Assembly: GCF_029395475.1 (NCBI RefSeq)
Contig: NZ_CP113917.1
Location: forward strand, 310,001 to 374,000
Origin: Bifidobacterium sp. ESL0775
GTDB taxonomy: Bacteria > Actinomycetota > Actinomycetes > Actinomycetales > Bifidobacteriaceae
DNA: 64,000 bases
Direction: 5' to 3'
The notes under the pieces are model-generated. The model searched no databases and had not been told where the DNA came from. It saw only the letters and a program-made list of their open reading frames with translations. Position 1 is the first letter of the stretch. Every line of letters starts with the position of its first letter. Of the stretch, positions 17,601 to 22,779 are shown piece after piece. The position numbers were made by a program, and so were the translations under genes.

Positions 17601-19759
17601 TGGCTGGTGGCGCTGGTCCTTCAGTGCCCTCCGGTCCGGTCGCACACAGCTATGGCACACGTCTGACTGAGCCGGCGCATCCGACAAAGACCGGCTACAC
17701 GTTCACCGGTTGGCAGTATCAGGTGACGCCTGGCAGCGGCCCGTGGACCGACTGGCGTTTCGACACCATGACGGTTCCCGATCATGATGTGACCTTGAAG
17801 GCGCATTGGACGATAAAATCGTACACTGTGACTTTCGATGGCCATGGCGGAACCCCTGCCACCTCCACAGACCATGTGGAATACAACACAGCGGTCTCGC
17901 GTCCGACGCGTCCGACGCGTGAGGGCTATACGTTCCGTGAGTGGCAGTATCAGGTGACGCCAGGCAGTGGTCCATGGACTGACTATGTGTTCACGACGCC
18001 GGTGACAGATGATCTGACACTACGTGCTGATTGGACGGTACATAGCCACAATGTGACCTATGATCTGAATACCGGCACTGGTGGTTCGGCGCCTGTTGGT
18101 GCTGTCCCTCATAACTATGGCACTCGGTTGGTGAAACCTGTGACCAATCCCACGAAGCCGGGTTATGATTTCGTCAACTGGCAGTACGAAATTACTCCAG
18201 GCAGATGGGCGGAATGGAACTTCGGTTCGACGACGATTCCTGACCACGACGTTACGTTGAAGGCGAGCTGGACACGAATTATGCACACCGTTACTTTCAA
18301 CCCGGCCAACGGCTCAGCAGCCACTTCGGTGCCTGTCGGAGATGGTGATCCTGTGTCGAGTCCTACGGATCCGACCCGTACTCACTACTCGTTTGACTAC
18401 TGGACGGCTGACGGCAGCACGTCATATGTGTTCACTACGCCGGTCACTCACAACATCACGCTCACGGCCAAATGGACCCGCATCGTTCGTACGGTCAGGT
18501 TCGATGTCCAAGGTGGTTCGCCCGCCCCGACTTCGCCAATCACTGTCAACGACGGTGACAAGATCAACTCGGAGCCGGCCGAGCCGGCTAAGAACGATTA
18601 CGCATTCAAGGGCTGGCTGACCGACGGTGTTGGTGGGACACACAGGTTCGACTTCTCCACTCCGATCACCTCCAACTTAACCTTGACAGCGAAATGGGTG
18701 CCATTGATCACCATCACGATTGATGTTGAGGGTGGCGAGGCCATTCCTTCACGTCGGGTTCCTTTGGGCGATCCGTTGGGTCCATTGCCTACTCCGGTTC
18801 GTTCTGGCTACCGCTTCGATGGTTGGTTTATGGAAAGCCTTGTGCGCAGCTGGGTGCCTTATGATCCGGCCGCCCTTGCTGTCAGTGATGTCACAGTTGT
18901 GGCCCATTGGACCAAGACTCAGTTCACGGAGCCGCCGAGCTTCGGATGGCTTGAGACTCTTGAAGGGCATAACTGGTTGAATACTCCTAAGGGCCATAAG
19001 TGGCTTGGCACGAATCCGGGTCATGCTTGGCTTGGTACGTCTGATGGTCATGCTTGGCTTGAGACTCCTGAGGGGCAAGGGTGGGTCTCCAATCCTTCGG
19101 ATACTGGTTGGCTCCATGGTTCATCCGATACCTCTTGGCTAGGCTCGTCATTCGGTGACGAATGGCTCGGTACAGCGCCTGGTCAGGCTTGGCTTGGCAG
19201 TTCAGTTGGTAAGGCTTGGCTTGACACGCCTGACGGTATCGCTTGGATTTCCAACTCTTCGAAGACTGCATGGGTCCACGGCCAATCTGGTCATGCTTGG
19301 CTTGGTACATCGTTCGGTTGGGATTGGCTCGACATGTCTGCAGGCCGTACTTGGCTTGGAACAGCTGCTGGTCAGGCTTGGCTTGACACGACTGATGGTA
19401 TCGCTTGGCTCAATTCGCATAGAGGTCTTTCTTGGCTTTCCGATCCTTCGGGTACCGCTTGGGTCGCTGGTCAATCTGGTCATGCTTGGCTTGACACGTC
19501 GTTCGGTTGGGCGTGGCTTGACACGACGGCTGGTTGGGCGTGGCTTGACACGCCTGCCGGTGGCTCGTGGCTGCACACGCTATCTGCTGGACGGTGGTTA
19601 ATTAGTCCTGGTGGTCAACGGTGGCTCAATGTCCACCGGAAGAGGAAGACGGTGGCTTCCACCGGCGCTGAAGTCGCAGCACCGATGGGGGTGATGGTCT
19701 CCATGCTGGTGCTTGCCATTGGTTTGGAAATCATCCGCCGTCGTCGCTACGACGACTGA
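2627..19759 (+). CDS. Giant internalin-like surface protein with B-repeat stalk and Trp-nonapeptide repeats
   Basis: Predicted 5,710-residue secreted cell-wall protein. ATG 2627 follows GAGGGAAG and starts a signal peptide (basic KKRGRK, hydrophobic core, ATAAE near residue 43); an in-frame GTG at 2594 is less likely. Order: Gln/Ser-rich linker (45-145); internalin-like cap GPQSGC...CFPDPALA and about three leucine-rich repeats (150-260); three B-repeats (355-610); a second cap and about ten LRRs (611-905); about 56 more InlB B-repeats (Flg_new/PF09479-like, about 79 residues each, 998-5428); 26 nonapeptides starting with Trp (5441-5674); then VASTG, a hydrophobic helix and RRRRYDD. The tail resembles a sortase signal, closest to the LAXTG class. 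A likely role is adhesion through LRR heads held out on a very long stalk; the ligand is unknown. The gene holds a near-identical 2,133-bp tandem repeat, so the copy number may vary or be misassembled. Confidence 0.93.
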   Translation: MSRFHGWVHEVRNSLNPKKRGRKCLTSLVALLVGVAMVLPSTATAAEPEQVQAQQPASQSQELQQTSQQGQSESGKTETGQSGEAKELNNQNGSGQSSGQSGQSKSSQAGKTSSSSMAGASGSSSPVLKTQPQLPGASQGLQPRGGGVVGPQSGCVVDSSTIAECFPDPALAQVVASRASTTTSAVFTQQIVDNTTGVSGNNAGIVSLEGLQYLTNLTSVTFMVNQISDISPLSGLTHLSRVRIRENHISDMSPLSGKHLDGSDLQGQYFNRLGIDDGTYVTVTAPAPKDVDGSDTTLSSFLPESGSLVGPGGVVRWPSGAVSPSGHLQYHFQGKMPPGSTGTSYRGEVSIDPVKSRVAYGAGDGGSWTDRPDPSLHMVGDKVPTLSSSVLSGLSNPHHHIAGWQYRRGGTHDDWQSFTFGVTSVPAYGIEVQPKWEEDPYNYYFDNHGVSWTSMPTAAAQASQGDVIPVSAKPSAAQLADLQIPAHNHLSGWEYRKKDSSESWVPFTFGTTTMPGYDISIRPTWKTDQYKVSYDLNGASAWGSKPDDHDYDFGSKITPEPNTSDLTPPAHQQFDAWEYSQDDGSTWNPFTFGTTPIPDHDIIIHPTWMSAGCAIGRNTITKCFPDTGLAAAVAARNSTTVSATFTQTMVDATTDLNAANRSVTNLEGIQYLTKMTHLNLVENTDLSDLGKLSDLTALKQLELTDDNVTDLRPLRGLTGLTNLNLMHNRNLSDLSPLGGLTGLTWLNLSQNSITSTSDLSNLTALTYLNLGSNSDLSDISGLSNLTSLQSLVLSGDKISNVSALENLAALTSLNLGDNKIADISALSGLNALQVLNLSNNEVSSVSELGGLTTLTTLNLSNNKISSVSDLGSLSSLTVLNLNNNKILDVSTLGQLASLSNFSATGQTPELPKVYRYFGDSNLDSKLPYATDRDGSGIDLTGTAPAGGFDYAGGAGGYWWWDFVSSVSALPFYTGITDYTGSFASSDGKFTGTVKRPVGRVPRVYLNENGGVLAAPGKTALPADATSKKATAPSDPTRENYTFEGWHKGSVSGDTFSFDDELSDDTAVVAKWSPKPYLVSYDADDGTWDGAAPTADRHAYNSTIASAPSTAISRTGYTQNGWQYHKTGSMDGWETFTFGITTVPGYDITIRPKWEIKSYNLSYDVDQGSWPGTPPTGGLVVYNTKIASAPDAPSRTGYTQDGWQYHKTGSMDDWETFTFGTTTVPAYDFTIRPNWKVNHHDVSFDADGGLPVPGGQTGVAYGSTAVSQPPAPSKTGYTLAGWKWQPTGSGSWEHWMFGTTAMPDRDVTLVADWTVQSYTVTYDPMNGSDVTSRPTNFDAAFPMVADPSKTGYTFRAWQYEASIGVWRDYAFPARMPAEDVTLHASYTPNPYRVSYDVDQGSWTGSAPVDGPVDFGSTIASSSAPSASREGYTQHGWQYRKTDSSDSWGTFVFGITTIPAYAITIRPNWQVNSYNVTYDKDGGSWTGVPPVNGPVEYGSAVSPEPGVSREGYTRQGWQYRKTDSNDSWGAFLFGSTTVPAYGITIRPDWKANHHNVTYVLNGGVGGSAPAGPDRHDYGTKLTKPVTSPTRTGYEFGAWQWQPAGSGPWADWDFDSDSMPDHDVVLQAKWTPKNYQVHYDLNSGTGTLPGDARHDFDSRLLSEPDHPTRTGYAFGSWEYSTDNVNWNPFSYGSAGTTIPASNITIRPKWTPNSHQVTYDVAGGTWNGTPPADGPHDYDSTLSPEPLYPSKSGYTCMGWEYKKTGSSDDWATFTFGVPSVGTTMPDYAITIRPKWTPNSYTVHYDLNGATGGTLPDDKNYNFGSTIETEPDHPTLDHHSVVGWEYTKNGTDWFPFLYGSVGSGTPIPNGNITIHPKWQLNHHTVTYDADEGSWTGTPPTDGPVDYGTVIAPVPAPEVSRTGYTQDGWQYRRTDSSDSWAAFVFGSTLMPDYAVTVRPNWKVDHHDILFDAVHGSPVPASMTDVAYGTTALTAPAEPSRTGYDFKGWQYEAIAGDDNSWTDWEFGTTAMPDHDVTLKAHWKAKLYHVTFDQDPNYVWPGGAPPSDGWYEYDTTISTEPAHPSRKGSRFVGWMSWQTSGGGARREFKFGPEGVGTYIPAYNFEIRPKWEFVSYQVTYDVDGGTWTGTPPVDGPVEYTSIFYQEPNAPSKTGYTQDGWQYRKTGSSDDWQKLEFFDLYNPGTTRMPDYPITIRPKWQPNHHTVHYDLDNGTGTLPGDAEHNYGSVVASLPEPGVSREGYSRQGWLYRKTDSSDSWGAFVFGSTTMPDYAITIRPNWRVRSYNLSYDADEGLWPGVAPSGGSVVYGSTVAVSSAPAAPSRTGYTQHGWQYRKTGSLDDWESFVFGSTTVPAYDFTVRPRWTPNHHRVSYDAAGGAWTASPLPVDGPVDYGSTIVRAPAPATSRAGYTQHGWQYCKTGSLDEWGAFVFGVAGTGTAMPDYDITIRPHWMPNRHTVEFDAAGGAWPGAAPSMIARQPYGAAVSPEPAHPSREGYTQDGWQYRMVGSTDDWEAFVFGSTPMPDYGIVVRPDWEVNHHALSYERNGGSVLPSGGSTAYGTALSAPPAPTREGHEFAAWEHSTDHGATWSPGFPSSMPDSDLSVRPTWTVKNYRVSYDAAGGSWTGVPPVDGPVAYGSAVSPEPGVSREGYSRQGWLYRRTGSSDSWGAFVFGATTVPAYAITVRPDWKANHHDVSFDANGGSPDPAPQTGVAYGSTAVSRPAAPSRAGYFLAGWQYQETPGSGPWADWDFGVTTMPDHDVALRAHWTANPHSVTYDPVDGSSASVRTTGFGEAFPRVADPVRTGYAFRAWQYEASPGDWEDYAFPATMPDADLVLHARWDVNHHALSYERNGGSVLPSGGSTAYGTALSAPPAPTREGHEFAAWEHSTDHGATWSPGFPSSMPDSDLSVRPTWTVKNYNVSYDAAGGSWTGVPPVDGPVAYGSAVSASSAPSASREGYTQDGWLYRRTGSSDSWGAFVFGATTVPAYAITVRPDWKANHHQVTYVLNGGVGGSAPAGPDRHDYGTKLTKPVTSPTRTGYEFGSWQWQPAGSGPWADWDFDSDIMPDRDVVLQARWTPNHHRVSYDAAGGAWTASPLPVDGPVDYGSTIVRAPAPATSRAGYTQHGWQYRKTGSLDEWGAFVFGVAGTGTAMPDYDITIRPHWMPNRHTVEFDAAGGAWPGAAPSMIARQPYGAAVSPEPAHPSREGYTQDGWQYRMVGSTDDWEAFVFGSTPMPDYGIVVRPDWEVNHHALSYERNGGSVLPSGGSTAYGTALSAPPAPTREGHEFAAWEHSTDHGATWSPGFPSSMPDSDLSVRPTWTVKNYRVSYDAAGGSWTGVPPVDGPVAYGSAVSPEPGVSREGYSRQGWLYRRTGSSDSWGAFVFGATTVPAYAITVRPDWKANHHDVSFDANGGSPDPAPQTGVAYGSTAVSRPAAPSRAGYFLAGWQYQETPGSGPWADWDFGVTTMPDHDVALRAHWTANPHSVTYDPVDGSSASVRTTGFGEAFPRVADPVRTGYAFRAWQYEASPGDWEDYAFPATMPDADLVLHARWDVNHHALSYERNGGSVLPSGGSTAYGTALSAPPAPTREGHEFAAWEHSTDHGATWSPGFPSSMPDSDLSVRPTWTVKNYNVSYDAAGGSWTGVPPVDGPVAYGSAVSASSAPSASREGYTQDGWLYRRTGSSDSWGAFVFGATTVPAYAITVRPDWKANHHQVTYVLNGGVGGSAPAGPDRHDYGTKLTKPVTSPTRTGYEFGSWQWQPAGSGPWADWDFDSDIMPDRDVVLQARWTPNHHRVSYDAAGGAWTASPLPVDGPVDYGSTIVRAPAPATSRAGYTQHGWQYCKTGSLDEWGAFVFGVAGTGTAMPDYDITIRPHWMPNRHTVEFDAAGGAWPGAAPSMIARQPYGAAVSPEPAHPSREGYTQDGWQYRMVGSTDDWEAFVFGSTPMPDYGIVVRPDWEVNHHALSYERNGGSVLPSGGSTAYGTALSAPPAPTREGHEFAAWEHSTDHGATWSPGFPSSMPDSDLSVRPTWTVKNYRVSYDAAGGSWTGVPPVDGPVAYGSAVSPEPGVSREGYSRQGWLYRRTGSSDSWGAFVFGATTVPAYAITVRPDWKANHHDVSFDANGGSPDPAPQTGVAYGSTAVSRPAAPSRAGYFLAGWQYQETPGSGPWADWDFGVTTMPDHDVALRAHWTANPHSVTYDPVDGSSASVRTTGFGEAFPRVADPVRTGYAFRAWQYEASPGDWEDYAFPATMPDADLVLHARWDVNHHALSYERNGGSVLPSGGSTAYGTALSAPPAPTREGHEFAAWEHSTDHGATWSPGFPSSMPDSDLSVRPTWTVKNYNVSYDAAGGSWTGVPPVDGPVAYGSAVSASSAPSASREGYTQDGWLYRRTGSSDSWGAFVFGATTVPAYAITVRPDWKANHHQVTYVLNGGVGGSAPAGPDRHDYGTKLTKPVTSPTRTGYEFGSWQWQPAGSGPWADWDFDSDIMPDRDVVLQARWTPNHHRVSYDAAGGAWTASPLPVDGPVDYGSTIVRAPAPATSRAGYTQHGWQYRKTGSLDEWGAFVFGVAGTGTAMPDYDITIRPHWMPNRHTVEFDAAGGAWPGAAPSMIARQPYGAAVSPEPAHPSREGYTQDGWQYRMVGSTDDWEAFVFGSTPMPDYGIVVRPDWEVNHHALSYERNGGSVLPSGGSTAYGTALSAPPAPTREGHEFAAWEHSTDHGATWSPGFPSSMPDSDLSVRPTWTVKNYRVSYDAAGGSWTGVPPVDGPVAYGSAVSPEPGVSREGYSRQGWLYRRTGSSDSWGAFVFGATTVPAYAITVRPDWKARNYNVSYDVNGGSALPASTPKPYGSQLREPDHPTREGYTFASWQSSVDNGSTWAEWNFAADRVPAQNLLIRPTWTPINYTITYDGHGGIPSTSTDHADYDTQLTPPTDPSRTGYTFRKWQYQVTPGSGPWVDWDFSIMRVPAHNLKLRADWTPNPYNVTYELAGGAGPSVPSGPVAHSYGTRLTEPAHPTKTGYTFTGWQYQVTPGSGPWTDWRFDTMTVPDHDVTLKAHWTIKSYTVTFDGHGGTPATSTDHVEYNTAVSRPTRPTREGYTFREWQYQVTPGSGPWTDYVFTTPVTDDLTLRADWTVHSHNVTYDLNTGTGGSAPVGAVPHNYGTRLVKPVTNPTKPGYDFVNWQYEITPGRWAEWNFGSTTIPDHDVTLKASWTRIMHTVTFNPANGSAATSVPVGDGDPVSSPTDPTRTHYSFDYWTADGSTSYVFTTPVTHNITLTAKWTRIVRTVRFDVQGGSPAPTSPITVNDGDKINSEPAEPAKNDYAFKGWLTDGVGGTHRFDFSTPITSNLTLTAKWVPLITITIDVEGGEAIPSRRVPLGDPLGPLPTPVRSGYRFDGWFMESLVRSWVPYDPAALAVSDVTVVAHWTKTQFTEPPSFGWLETLEGHNWLNTPKGHKWLGTNPGHAWLGTSDGHAWLETPEGQGWVSNPSDTGWLHGSSDTSWLGSSFGDEWLGTAPGQAWLGSSVGKAWLDTPDGIAWISNSSKTAWVHGQSGHAWLGTSFGWDWLDMSAGRTWLGTAAGQAWLDTTDGIAWLNSHRGLSWLSDPSGTAWVAGQSGHAWLDTSFGWAWLDTTAGWAWLDTPAGGSWLHTLSAGRWLISPGGQRWLNVHRKRKTVASTGAEVAAPMGVMVSMLVLAIGLEIIRRRRYDD
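9740..17117 (+). repeat. 2,133-bp tandem repeat, about 3.5 copies, inside the giant gene
   Basis: Copies start at 9740, 11873 and 14006, with a partial fourth from 16139 to 17117. Each full unit is 2,133 bp (711 codons), exactly nine B-repeat modules. I found only a few single-base differences. One is T,C,T,C at 9902, 12035, 14168 and 16301 (Cys/Arg). Another is T,T,C,C at 10045, 12178, 14311 and 16444 (silent). A third is C,C,T at 11317, 13450 and 15583. Modules three and seven of each unit are themselves nearly identical copies. This indicates very recent amplification and exchange between copies. Confidence 0.97.
18947..19648 (+). repeat. 26 tandem 27-bp repeats encoding Trp-Leu nonapeptides
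   Basis: TGG codons recur at exact 27-base intervals from 18947 to 19622, giving 26 units with consensus W-L-x-T-x-x-G-x-x. Position 1 is Trp in every unit and position 2 is Leu, Val or Ile. Positions 4 (Thr/Ser) and 7 (usually Gly) are also conserved. The block lies between the last B-repeat and the cell-wall sorting region. I do not recognise it as a named repeat family. Confidence 0.95.
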
Positions 19760-19996
19760 TGGTTGATTCAAGAATACTAGCTGTGTACTCCGTCTAAATT
19801 GTGCGCGGAGCATGACTTGTGTGTTATGTCAAGGCTGGTAAGAGGCGTCCTGTCTTATATCAAATGGTTTTCTTTTGGTATCGGGCAGGGTGCTCTCTCA
19901 TATCTTGGCAGCGTTCAAAGTTGAGAATATAGGTATTTCGCGGTCACGCCTTAGACTGGGAGTACTGACGAAATACCAAGGAAAGTGCGGCCAATA

Positions 19997-20935
19997 ATGA
20001 AATACAGCGAACTCGGAACATCGGGCGTGAAAGCCTCGCGCACGGCCCTCGGCGCGATGCGCATCCGCAGCAAGACCCGGGACGAGGCGAAGGAAATCGT
20101 GCGTACCGCGTTGGACGGTGGCATCAACTTCTTTGACACCGCCGATTGCTACGGCGCCGGCGAGAGCACCAGGCGGCTTGGCCAGGCGCTCAAGGACGTG
20201 GGCGTGGACCGCGGCTCGATCTATGTCCAGACGAAATTCGGCATCTACCGCGACCCGGCGAGCGACGACATCACGCGTTACAACTTCTCGAAGGGCCATC
20301 TTGTTGCCGCGCTCGACAGCGAGCTGAAGAACCTGCAGACCGATTACGTCGATTTCGTGCTCCTGCACCGCCCCGATACACTCGTCGAGCTCGATGAGCT
20401 GGCCGAGGCGTTCAACGAGCTGCAAACCAGTGGCAAGGTGCGTCATTTCGGAGTGAGCAACGTGAACCCGATGCAGGTCGAGCTGTTGCAGAGCGCGCTG
20501 GACCAGAAGCTCGAGGTCAACCAGCTGCAGTTCGGGCTGGGCCACACCGGCATGGTGCGGCAGGAGTTTCACGTCAATATGGATGACGCCCCGAGCATCG
20601 ACCATGACGGCGGGCTGATCAGCTACTCGCGTCTCAAGAAGATGACCATTCAGGCGTGGAGCCCGTTCCAGTTCGGCTTCTTCGGGGGCGTGTTCATCGA
20701 CAACCCGAAGTACCCCGAGCTCAACAAAACATTGCAACGTGTCGCCGATGCGCACGGAGTCAGCAAGAACGCGATCGCCGTGGCGTGGATTCTTCGTCAC
20801 CCCGCCAAGATGCAGGTGCTGCTGGGCTCAATGACACCGAGCCGCTTGAGGGAGATGATGGCTGGCGCGGACGTCGAAATCAGCGCCCAGGAGTGGTACG
20901 ACCTTTACGTCGCCGCTGGCAACGATCTGCCGTAA
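19997..20935 (+). CDS. Aldo/keto reductase
   Basis: NAD(P)H-dependent aldo/keto reductase of about 312 residues, a single TIM-barrel domain. It has the N-terminal MKYSELGTSGVKASRTALGAM, the catalytic Asp-Tyr region INFFDTADCYGAGES, Lys in QTKFGIY and His in VLLHRPD. The late segment AVAWILRHPAKMQVLLGS fits the cofactor-binding end of the fold. The sequence resembles the YdhF-like oxidoreductase branch. ATG 19997 is preceded by AAGGAAA (19978-19984); the GTG at 19985 is too close to that site. The physiological substrate cannot be inferred. It is monocistronic, with a hairpin (20955-20993) just after the stop. Confidence 0.88.
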   Translation: MKYSELGTSGVKASRTALGAMRIRSKTRDEAKEIVRTALDGGINFFDTADCYGAGESTRRLGQALKDVGVDRGSIYVQTKFGIYRDPASDDITRYNFSKGHLVAALDSELKNLQTDYVDFVLLHRPDTLVELDELAEAFNELQTSGKVRHFGVSNVNPMQVELLQSALDQKLEVNQLQFGLGHTGMVRQEFHVNMDDAPSIDHDGGLISYSRLKKMTIQAWSPFQFGFFGGVFIDNPKYPELNKTLQRVADAHGVSKNAIAVAWILRHPAKMQVLLGSMTPSRLREMMAGADVEISAQEWYDLYVAAGNDLP

Positions 20936-20954
20936 AACATCAATCGTCTACGCC

Positions 20955-21210
20955 GAAAACCGTTCATACCCGACTGCAGAGTGAGCGGTTTTCTGCGTTC
21001 TTGTGGAGCTGTGCTGAAAAAAACATTCATTCATACGTACTCAGTGATGTTTTTCGCATGTTCACGTGCAGAAGCAAGAAACTGTTCATTCAGAATCTCT
21101 CAGTGATTGTTTTTGCATATGCACCGCCTGATGCTAGAAAACGTTCATTTAGCGTTGCTCAGTGATCGTTTTTTCGCATATCATGTGCGGATGCTAGAAA
21201 CCATTCAGTC
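20955..21210. repeat. Array of about 60-bp degenerate hairpin repeats (four full, one partial)
   Basis: Units begin at 20955, 21016, 21078, 21137 and 21197. Each has a left arm like GAAAACCGTTCA, a loop ending in CAG or GAG, and a right arm like TGANCGGTTTTC. Unit 1 pairs 20955-20966 with 20982-20993 over 12 bp including one G-U. Unit 4 pairs AAAACG (21138-21143) with CGTTTT (21067-type position, 21167-21172). Arm sequences differ between units but stay largely complementary, most weakly in unit 3. Unit 1 could end the reductase transcript. Confidence 0.8.
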
Positions 21211-21241
21211 GCCTGTAATCCCGCGTTGCTAGGGTGGTCTC

Positions 21242-21508
21242 GTGCACTATTTCACCCCGAAACGTTGCGCCAGCTCGCGCAAGATCATCTACCACGACAA
21301 GGCCCAGGCCGAGCGCGCCGCCCGGCAGGCCTTCATCGAGCGCGATGCCGAGCTGTGGGTCTATCGGTGTGAATATTGCGGTGGCTGGCACTTGACCCAT
21401 CACGACCCGAAAGAGGAACAATTCCTGCGTGGCGTCAGCGCTCAGGCCGCCGCGCAACGCGGCAAGCCCCGCTCCCGCAAGCGCGGCTTCAAACCCCGTA
21501 GACGGTAG
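21242..21508 (+). CDS. Small Cys/His-containing protein (zinc-ribbon-like), unknown function
   Basis: 88 residues from a GTG start at 21242, with AGGGTGG upstream as a possible ribosome site. The centre reads YRCEYCGGWHLTHH, a CxxC followed by two or three His, which suggests one bound zinc ion. The C-terminus is strongly basic (GKPRSRKRGFKPRRR), so RNA or DNA contact is plausible. Short actinobacterial proteins of this layout are usually annotated as hypothetical. No operon partner is evident: the gene stands between two intergenic repeat arrays. The function is not known to me. Confidence 0.7.
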   Translation: MHYFTPKRCASSRKIIYHDKAQAERAARQAFIERDAELWVYRCEYCGGWHLTHHDPKEEQFLRGVSAQAAAQRGKPRSRKRGFKPRRR

Positions 21509-21551
21509 CGGGATATCTGGCTGTGTGAGAAGCGAGGAGCGATTTTTGGGC

Positions 21552-21698
21552 TAGTCGCACTTTCTTGATGATAATGTCGGGAAAATGCAAGTTGGCTCTT
21601 GTAAAGTGCACTTTCTTGACGGTGGCGTCAAAAACCTGCAAGTTGGTTTACGTAAAGTGCACCTTCTTGACGTTAGTGCGAAGAATGTGCACTCTATG
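21552..21698. repeat. 50/51-bp direct repeats, about 2.9 copies
   Basis: Units start at 21552, 21602 and 21653. The shared core is a GTGCACTTTCTTGACG-like start followed by TGCAAGTTGG. The second unit contains the 12-bp palindrome AAAGTGCACTTT and TGACG-N4-CGTCA. It is non-coding, between the small zinc-ribbon-like gene and the nitroreductase 3' end. Confidence 0.75.
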
Positions 21699-21712
21699 AA
21701 ATCGAATCAGGT

Positions 21713-22504
21713 TCAGTGGTCGAGGCGGAAGCCTTGGGCCTCGGCGACCGGCTTGACGGCGCGGTTGAAGACGCCGGTGTCGACGGCGTTGTTGGCGATC
21801 TGGTCGCTGAAGGCGTCCACCGGACGCGAGGTGTTGCGCAAATCGTAATACTTATGGACCACAGTGTCGAAGTCGTCGAGTCCGTGGAGCAGTTGCTCGT
21901 CATCGGCGGGGTAGCGGTCGACGAAGAACTGGTCATCGCGTTCCATGCGTGGCTTCAAGGTCGGCGATTGGTCGGGCTTGCCGATGGCGAGGCCCAGCAC
22001 CGGGTAGGTGAATTCGGGCAGATGCAGCAATTCGATGAGCTTGCTGGCGTCATTGAGCACGGAGCCGAGGATGACGCAGCCTAGATCGAGCGAATATGCC
22101 GCCGTTTCCATGGCGTGCAGCGCGAGCACGGCGTCGTTCTGGGCTTGCGAGAAGCGGTAGCTCGCGTTGAGCGTGAATTCGGTGGAGTGGACCTTGACTC
22201 CCTTGCGCGTGGCGATGGCGGCGTTGCGGTGCTCGTCGGCGATGAAAAGGTAAAGCAACGGCGCCTCGGCCACGTAAATCTGGTTGCAGATCGCCGCGAT
22301 GGCGCTTTTGAGCTCCTGGTCCTCAACGCGCACGGCCGACCAGTCCTGCAGATATTGGCTGGAGGCGGCGTGCTGCGCGACGATCTCAAGCGTGGCGACG
22401 GTCCGCTCGTCGATGGCGTCCGGCTTGAACTTGCGGATCGAGCGGCGGTTGAGCAGTGTTTCGATGGTCTCATTGGTGCGAAGATCGTTTGTTGATTCAG
22501 TCAT
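21713..22504 (-). CDS. Nitroreductase family oxidoreductase (NfsA/FRP-like)
   Basis: 263-residue FMN-dependent NAD(P)H oxidoreductase of the nitroreductase fold. The N-terminal RRSIRKFKPDAI is the family's FMN-phosphate-binding Arg/Ser stretch. HAASSQYLQDWSAVRV and the later LDLGCVILGSVLNDASKLIELLHLP and YPVLGLAIGKP follow the NfsA/flavin-reductase pattern. Such enzymes reduce nitroaromatics, quinones or free flavin in the cytoplasm; the natural substrate here is unknown. The start ATG at 22504 has only a weak AAAGAA upstream. It is monocistronic, with no regulator beside it. Confidence 0.88.
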   Translation of the reverse strand: MTESTNDLRTNETIETLLNRRSIRKFKPDAIDERTVATLEIVAQHAASSQYLQDWSAVRVEDQELKSAIAAICNQIYVAEAPLLYLFIADEHRNAAIATRKGVKVHSTEFTLNASYRFSQAQNDAVLALHAMETAAYSLDLGCVILGSVLNDASKLIELLHLPEFTYPVLGLAIGKPDQSPTLKPRMERDDQFFVDRYPADDEQLLHGLDDFDTVVHKYYDLRNTSRPVDAFSDQIANNAVDTGVFNRAVKPVAEAQGFRLDH

Positions 22505-22678
22505 AATGCCATTCTTTCAAAAAGAAGCGAAACAAGCCAACGTTTTTCCGCTCTGGGTAATGAGGCGAATGTGAGATTGGTATCTATTCGTCTCGTGATG
22601 TTGCGCCGCAGTGACATCATATGCTATCGCGGCTGGTTATTTGTCGCGAAATGCGCGCTTGCGAATGAGTGCTATGCC

Positions 22679-22713
22679 AAAAGCGACAATTGGGGGCCGT
22701 AATTGTCGCTTTT
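22679..22713 (-). terminator. Terminator after the DUF4235 gene
   Basis: Perfect 13-bp arms AAAAGCGACAATT (22679-22691) and AATTGTCGCTTTT (22701-22713) with a 9-base loop. A T run is available on both strands. Confidence 0.88.
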
Positions 22714-22779
22714 CGTTCAGTCGTCGTCAGATAGCGTCCCGAAAGTGACATTTGTCGGGGTGGTCAGCTGCGCTATCGT

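Noticed and set aside
20955..21210. CRISPR array
   Set aside because: Units are about 60 bp and degenerate along their whole length, with no constant repeat and unique spacer pattern and no cas genes nearby.
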